Both the position numbers and the translations under genes were made by a program. DNA of 64,000 nt from Rubrolithibacter sp043763625 (GTDB lineage Bacteria; Bacteroidota; Bacteroidia; Sphingobacteriales; Sphingobacteriaceae): positions 1 through 64,000 of the forward strand of contig JAYULL010000110.1 in NCBI GenBank assembly GCA_043763625.1, read 5' to 3'. The stretch's first letter is position 1, and every line of letters begins with the position of its first letter. The notes below the pieces were generated by a model. The model saw only the letters and a list, made by a program, of their open reading frames with translations. It made no database searches and had not been told where the DNA came from. This document shows, in pieces, positions 60,306 to 64,000 of the stretch.

Positions 60306-61208
60306 ATGCTAAAAATTGCTTTTGATCCCGGTTACATTCATCCTCTTCCGGAAGGACATCGTTTCCCGATGTTGAAGTATGAACTTATTCCGCAACAATT
60401 GCTTCATGAAGGTTTAATAAATCAAGAAAACCTGTTTTCGCCGATACCGGCAGATGAAGATTTTATATTGTTAGCACATGAGAAATTGTATTGGGAGCGT
60501 TTACGAGACTTAAAACTATCTCCTAAAGAAGAACGAAGAACAGGGTTCCCGTTATTTAAAACTTTAGTAGAGCGTGAGGTTCGAATTGCCGGAGGAACTG
60601 TGGAAGGATGTAAGTTCGCGCTAAAATACGGTGTGGCTTTTAACGTTGCCGGAGGAACTCATCACGCCGGAAGCAATTGGGGTGAAGGTTTTTGTTTGCT
60701 CAACGATCAGGCAATTGGTGCTCATTACCTTTTAAAGAAAAAGTTAGCCGAAAAAATCTTAATAATTGATTTGGATGTTCATCAAGGAAACGGGACGGCA
60801 GAAATTTTTACCGGAAATAGTGCAGTTTTTACTTTCTCAATGCACGCCGAAAAGAATTTCCCGTTTAGAAAGGAAAAATCAGATTTGGATATTGCCTTGC
60901 CGGAGGGAACAACAGATGATGAATATTTAAAAATTCTCGCGTGTACGGTTCCCGATTTAGTTAAGAAAGAACAGCCTGAATTTATTTTTTACCTCTCGGG
61001 AGTAGATGTTTTAGCTACCGATAAATTCGGAAAACTTAGCCTCACCCGCGGAGGTTGCCGAAAGCGTGATGAGCTGGTTTTATCTTTATGCAAAGAACTG
61101 AATGTCCCCGTTCAAGTTAGCATGGGAGGCGGTTACTCTCCTGATATTAATGATATTGTTGAAGCTCATTGCAATACGTTTCGTGTAGCCGATAAGCTTT
61201 TTTTCTGA
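60306..61208 (+). CDS. Histone-deacetylase-family protein
   Basis: 300 residues of the class of Zn-dependent amidohydrolases. GGTHHAGSNWGEGFCLLND (His-His dyad), IIDLDVHQGNGTAEIF (Zn-binding Asp and His) and GVDVLATDKFGKLSLT are visible. The bacterial substrate is unclear (acetyl-polyamine or acetoin-utilisation type). It starts two bases after the glycosylase stop. Confidence 0.92.
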   Translation: MLKIAFDPGYIHPLPEGHRFPMLKYELIPQQLLHEGLINQENLFSPIPADEDFILLAHEKLYWERLRDLKLSPKEERRTGFPLFKTLVEREVRIAGGTVEGCKFALKYGVAFNVAGGTHHAGSNWGEGFCLLNDQAIGAHYLLKKKLAEKILIIDLDVHQGNGTAEIFTGNSAVFTFSMHAEKNFPFRKEKSDLDIALPEGTTDDEYLKILACTVPDLVKKEQPEFIFYLSGVDVLATDKFGKLSLTRGGCRKRDELVLSLCKELNVPVQVSMGGGYSPDINDIVEAHCNTFRVADKLFF

Positions 61209-61235
61209 AGGTCGGTGTCTTCAATATATCAAAGA

Positions 61236-61267
61236 ACGGGTTGCTTAGGCAGGTTTTTCCAACCCGT
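61236..61267. terminator. Possible bidirectional terminator between convergent genes
   Basis: ACGGGTTG and CAACCCGT pair around 16 bases. A T-run is missing, so termination is only suggested by the position between the HDAC-like and MATE genes. Confidence 0.4.
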
Positions 61268-61320
61268 CTCATTCGCACATTAGCGTTTTGAAAAATCTTT
61301 CAGGGTAACTGGAGCTTTCA

Positions 61321-62679
61321 TTATTTCTCCGGTTCTTGGTACCGCTTGCTCAAAATATGAAACCTGATAAACAGCAAAATCGCAGAAATGAGTAAGCCCG
61401 CCGTCAATCCGTACCAAATTCCGGTTGCACCAATCTTTAGAACAATGCCCAGATAATAACCAAGCGGGAGGCCGATTATCCAATATGCAATAAATGTACA
61501 CCAAGTGGGGATATTGACATCTCCCATTCCTCTTAAAATTCCGAGTCCCACAACTTGAGCTCCGTCAAAGAGTTGAAAGAATCCGGCTATTATTAAAAGT
61601 TGCGAAGCAATTAAAACAACTTTACTGTCTGAAGTATAAATCCAAGGAAGATATTGATGTAACGCGATAAATAATACGGCGGTGCCGGCCATAAAAGCAA
61701 ATACAATATGATAATTGGAGATAGCAGAAAGTCGTAATTCTTTAAAGTTTCTCATCCCGAAGTTATTTCCGGTTTGGATGGCGGCTGCGGCAGAAATACC
61801 GCTTGCCATCATATACGTCATTGAAGCCATTGCAATTGCCACTTGATGAGCTGCTTGATCCGAAACCCCAATGATACCGATAATTATTGCTGCTCCGCCG
61901 AAAGCGCTTACCTCAAAAGTATATTGCAAAGCCACAGGCCCGCCGATTTGAAGAAGGTTTTGAATTCGTTTCCAACTTACTTTCAATCGAGCATCGGCAA
62001 GATATTTTTTAAAGTGTTGAGACTTTAATACATAAGCTCCCATTACCAAGGCCATTAGTGTTCGGTCTATCAAAGTGCTTAATCCAACTCCCTTTACTCC
62101 CATCGGGTCGATCCCGAACAATCCTTTCACGAAAGTTATTCCCAAAAGAATATTTATAACGTTTCCGATTATTGATATAACCATTGCTTGCTTAGTAAAC
62201 CCTAATCCTTCGGCAAACTGCTTAAACGTGTTAAATACCATTAACGGAATTATAGACACCGCAAGCAGCATTAAATAGGGTTTGGCATGCACAATAACTT
62301 CAGGGGCCTGATGTAAATGATCAATCGCTAATAATAAACCGAAATAGATAACTGCAAATAAAATTAAGCCTGTAATACAATTAATCAATGTGCTGTTCAC
62401 CAAAAGCTTCCCGCATTCGGCAAAACCGTTTCTTCCGTTTTCTTGAGCTATCAGCGGAGTTTGCCCGTACGATATTCCTATCCCGATCATTAACACGATC
62501 GTTACCATACTATTAACCAAAGAAACCGCTGCAAGAGGAACTGTTCCGGCAAAATGACCTACAATTATACTGTCGGCAGTATGAGTGAGCGTGTGGCCAA
62601 GCTGCGATATCATTACAGGCACCGCCAAATTTAAATTGGATTTGTAATGCTGCTTGTATTTATGATAAAGGTGTTTCAC
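61321..62679 (-). CDS. MATE-family multidrug efflux transporter
   Basis: 452 residues with 12 membrane helices in two homologous halves (LAVPVMISQLGHTLTHTADSIIVGHFAGTVPLAAVSL; QIGGPVALQYTFEVSAFGGAAIIIGIIG). This is the NorM type exporting cationic compounds against Na+ or H+. Confidence 0.95.
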   Translation of the reverse strand: MKHLYHKYKQHYKSNLNLAVPVMISQLGHTLTHTADSIIVGHFAGTVPLAAVSLVNSMVTIVLMIGIGISYGQTPLIAQENGRNGFAECGKLLVNSTLINCITGLILFAVIYFGLLLAIDHLHQAPEVIVHAKPYLMLLAVSIIPLMVFNTFKQFAEGLGFTKQAMVISIIGNVINILLGITFVKGLFGIDPMGVKGVGLSTLIDRTLMALVMGAYVLKSQHFKKYLADARLKVSWKRIQNLLQIGGPVALQYTFEVSAFGGAAIIIGIIGVSDQAAHQVAIAMASMTYMMASGISAAAAIQTGNNFGMRNFKELRLSAISNYHIVFAFMAGTAVLFIALHQYLPWIYTSDSKVVLIASQLLIIAGFFQLFDGAQVVGLGILRGMGDVNIPTWCTFIAYWIIGLPLGYYLGIVLKIGATGIWYGLTAGLLISAILLFIRFHILSKRYQEPEK

Positions 62680-62731
62680 AAGGAGAATTTAAACACAAAA
62701 TAAAAGTAACAAGAGATTTGTTGCAGAAAAG

Positions 62732-63373
62732 TTATGCCGGTGTATAGAACTCCTCTTTTTCTGTTGTATGTAGGCGAATAACGCCCGAAAGTACCAGATT
62801 CACTAAAATTCGCTGAGCCTTGCGTCTAGATAAATTTAGCATTTTACCGTATTCCTTTGCTGTAATACGCTCATTAATATCCAAGTATTCTAGCAGAGCC
62901 TTTTCTTTTGATGAATACTCAATTAAAACGCCTTCTTCCCGGTTTTGTCCTTTTAAAACATCTACTACGATTTTACTGGCAAGCAAGCTTTTATCCTTTA
63001 CGCGAATATAAACCCACCATTTATTGTCCTCGCCCATAGAGTAATGCGGCTTTAAATCGCTTTCCGGAATATCTGCAACCAAAACAATTTTATCATCTAT
63101 ATAAACTTCCTGAAATAGAGGATCGAGAGCAGGTTTGCAATAGAAGTGCCCGGCTTTTGTAAGCATAAATTTTTCTTCTTCTTCAGATTTTACGCCCTTT
63201 ATTGTGCCGTCGTCTGCAACCCCGACCAATAATTTGCCGCCTTTGTTGTTGGCAAAAGCAACTAAAGTTTTTGCAATTTTCTCGTAAGAAGTAATAGTTT
63301 TTTTGAAATCGAGACTAACACCTTCTCCTTGAAAAATTAATTGTTTTATGTGATACGGTTTAAAAAATTCCAT
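62732..63373 (-). CDS. AlbA_2 (Schlafen-type) domain protein with C-terminal winged helix
   Basis: 213 residues. The AlbA_2 domain covers about 1-125 (VSLDFKKTITSYEKIAKTLVAFANNKGGKLLVGVADDGTIKGV). The C-terminal part from about 155 is a winged-helix region (KALLEYLDINERITAKEYGKMLNLSRRKAQRILVNLVLSGVIRLH). This layout is usual for a DNA-binding, possibly ATP-binding transcription factor. Targets unknown. Confidence 0.88.
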   Translation of the reverse strand: MEFFKPYHIKQLIFQGEGVSLDFKKTITSYEKIAKTLVAFANNKGGKLLVGVADDGTIKGVKSEEEEKFMLTKAGHFYCKPALDPLFQEVYIDDKIVLVADIPESDLKPHYSMGEDNKWWVYIRVKDKSLLASKIVVDVLKGQNREEGVLIEYSSKEKALLEYLDINERITAKEYGKMLNLSRRKAQRILVNLVLSGVIRLHTTEKEEFYTPA

Positions 63374-63385
63374 TCAGAGTTACGG

Positions 63386-63898
63386 CTAATTAATTTTTCG
63401 GATATATATTTCAACGGTAAGGGATGCACAAATCTCGCCTTGTTTATTAATAATTTCTATGGGATAAAATTTTATGAACTTTTCATTGTTATTGAGTTCT
63501 TTAATCACTTTGTCTATTTCTTGCTTGTCTATTTTAATACTAAAGAACAACGAACTTGTTGTCGGTTTAATAAAGTGTATCTGAGCGCTTTTAGTCCAGA
63601 CTACTGTCTTATAGCCTTTTTGTTTTAATATTTGATAGAAGCATATAGCAAAAAACGGATCTGCGGCACCGAAGATAGTTCCTCCGAAAATCGACTTATT
63701 ATAATTTATATTAAGAATACTTTTTCTGATTATTACTTCAACTCCGGTAAAACCGGAGTAGAATTGTATTACCCAAATCCGTTGAAAAAATAAAGGCGGA
63801 TAAAATCGTAGGGCCCATGTCAACAATCTTGGAGACGCAATCATTCGAGCAAGATAATCTTTGGAAGATATAAAAGTTAATTGAAATTTCTTAAACAA
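63386..63898 (-). CDS. DUF4442 hotdog-fold protein
   Basis: 170 residues. DUF4442 layout: helix-rich start (SPRLLTWALRFYPPLFFQRIWVIQF) and central hotdog helix (GGTIFGAADPFFAICFYQIL), close to PaaI-type thioesterases. The substrate is not predictable. It starts 13 bases upstream of the AlbA_2 gene on the same strand. Confidence 0.85.
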   Translation of the reverse strand: MFKKFQLTFISSKDYLARMIASPRLLTWALRFYPPLFFQRIWVIQFYSGFTGVEVIIRKSILNINYNKSIFGGTIFGAADPFFAICFYQILKQKGYKTVVWTKSAQIHFIKPTTSSLFFSIKIDKQEIDKVIKELNNNEKFIKFYPIEIINKQGEICASLTVEIYIRKIN

Positions 63899-63941
63899 TA
63901 AGAAAACGACGAGGTTAAAATATTACATAATTATCTATACT

Positions 63942-64000
63942 ATGAAAACAAAACCTTTTAAAGTAGTTTTTACAGCAGCCTGTTTAGCTTTTTCTTTAGC
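63942..64000 (+). CDS. Start of a secreted protein (3' end outside window)
   Basis: ATG followed by MKTKPFKVVFTAACLAFSL, a typical signal-peptide beginning. The remainder lies outside, so no identity can be given. Confidence 0.5.
   Translation, partial: MKTKPFKVVFTAACLAFSL

Noticed and set aside
1..64000. CRISPR array, tRNA/rRNA genes, prophage or complete transposon
   Set aside because: No regularly spaced repeats, no tRNA cloverleaf pattern, no transposase, integrase or phage structural genes were seen in the window.

Overview
The window looks like a chromosomal segment of a Bacteroidota bacterium, most like the Sphingobacteriales/Cytophagales side of the phylum, although I cannot fix the genus. 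Supporting signs are a PorP/SprF outer-membrane protein of the type IX secretion apparatus, two GH95 family enzymes, PVC-type and PQQ-type cytochrome fusions, TAnnTTTG-type -7 promoter boxes, starts without Shine-Dalgarno sequences, and many secreted proteins whose signal peptides end in a Q-rich cleavage region. I see no tRNA, rRNA, CRISPR array or intact insertion sequence. The one certain RNA gene is rnpB (RNase P RNA, about 47841-48216).

Layout. 1-3423: a partial Lys/Ala/Pro-rich protein, then ppk1 and a ppx/gppA-like gene overlapping by 4 bp (polyphosphate). 3676-9991: two GT4 glycosyltransferases, an SDR, gmhB, hldE and a GT9 heptosyltransferase, all co-directional (ADP-heptose and LPS-core style sugars). 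9992-11065: an accessory island with a perfect hairpin, a 5'-truncated group II intron (maturase C-terminus plus domains V/VI), and an AT-rich HEAT-repeat gene bracketed by inverted repeats. 11186-22123: queG, an OmpA-like porin, an MBL-fold gene broken by one stop codon, DUF4142, galM plus an MFS transporter, an ECF sigma factor with a small overlapping partner, clpP, small hypothetical genes and a cold-shock gene.

22236-39062 is a deoxy-sugar/sugar-acid catabolic cluster: AraC regulator, SDR, FAH-family hydrolase, Zn-alcohol dehydrogenase resembling L-galactonate dehydrogenase, two GH95 alpha-L-fucosidase/galactosidase-type enzymes, 2-keto-3-deoxygluconate kinase, KDPG aldolase, tagaturonate reductase, two exported TIM-barrel proteins made by a visible tandem duplication, and a PQQ-dehydrogenase/PKD/cytochrome c fusion. 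My reading is that GH95 enzymes release L-fucose and L-galactose, that one branch (SDR and FAH hydrolase) handles L-fucose and that the other (Zn-ADH, UxaB, kinase, aldolase) handles L-galactose as L-galactonate.

39291-45333: a tripartite hipB-hipS-hipT toxin-antitoxin operon with two TATATG-N6-CATATA operators spaced 40 bp apart, a metallophosphoesterase with a C-terminal frameshift, two copies of a roughly 70-nt structured element, and a 1004-residue PVC-type cytochrome protein. 45406-53776: secreted hypotheticals, SCO/cytochrome c pair, rnpB, an NtrC-type regulator, an ankyrin protein, ftsK and lolA. 53803-64000: ppnP, a PorP/SprF protein, a dolichol-phosphate-mannose-synthase-like GT2, a POT transporter, fRMsr/MPG/HDAC-family operon, MATE, AlbA_2 and DUF4442 genes, and the start of one more secreted protein.

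Three genes carry single-site disruptions (one nonsense codon, two runs of four G where five restore the frame). These are either recent decay or consensus sequencing errors, and the two G-run cases make the second explanation a real possibility.
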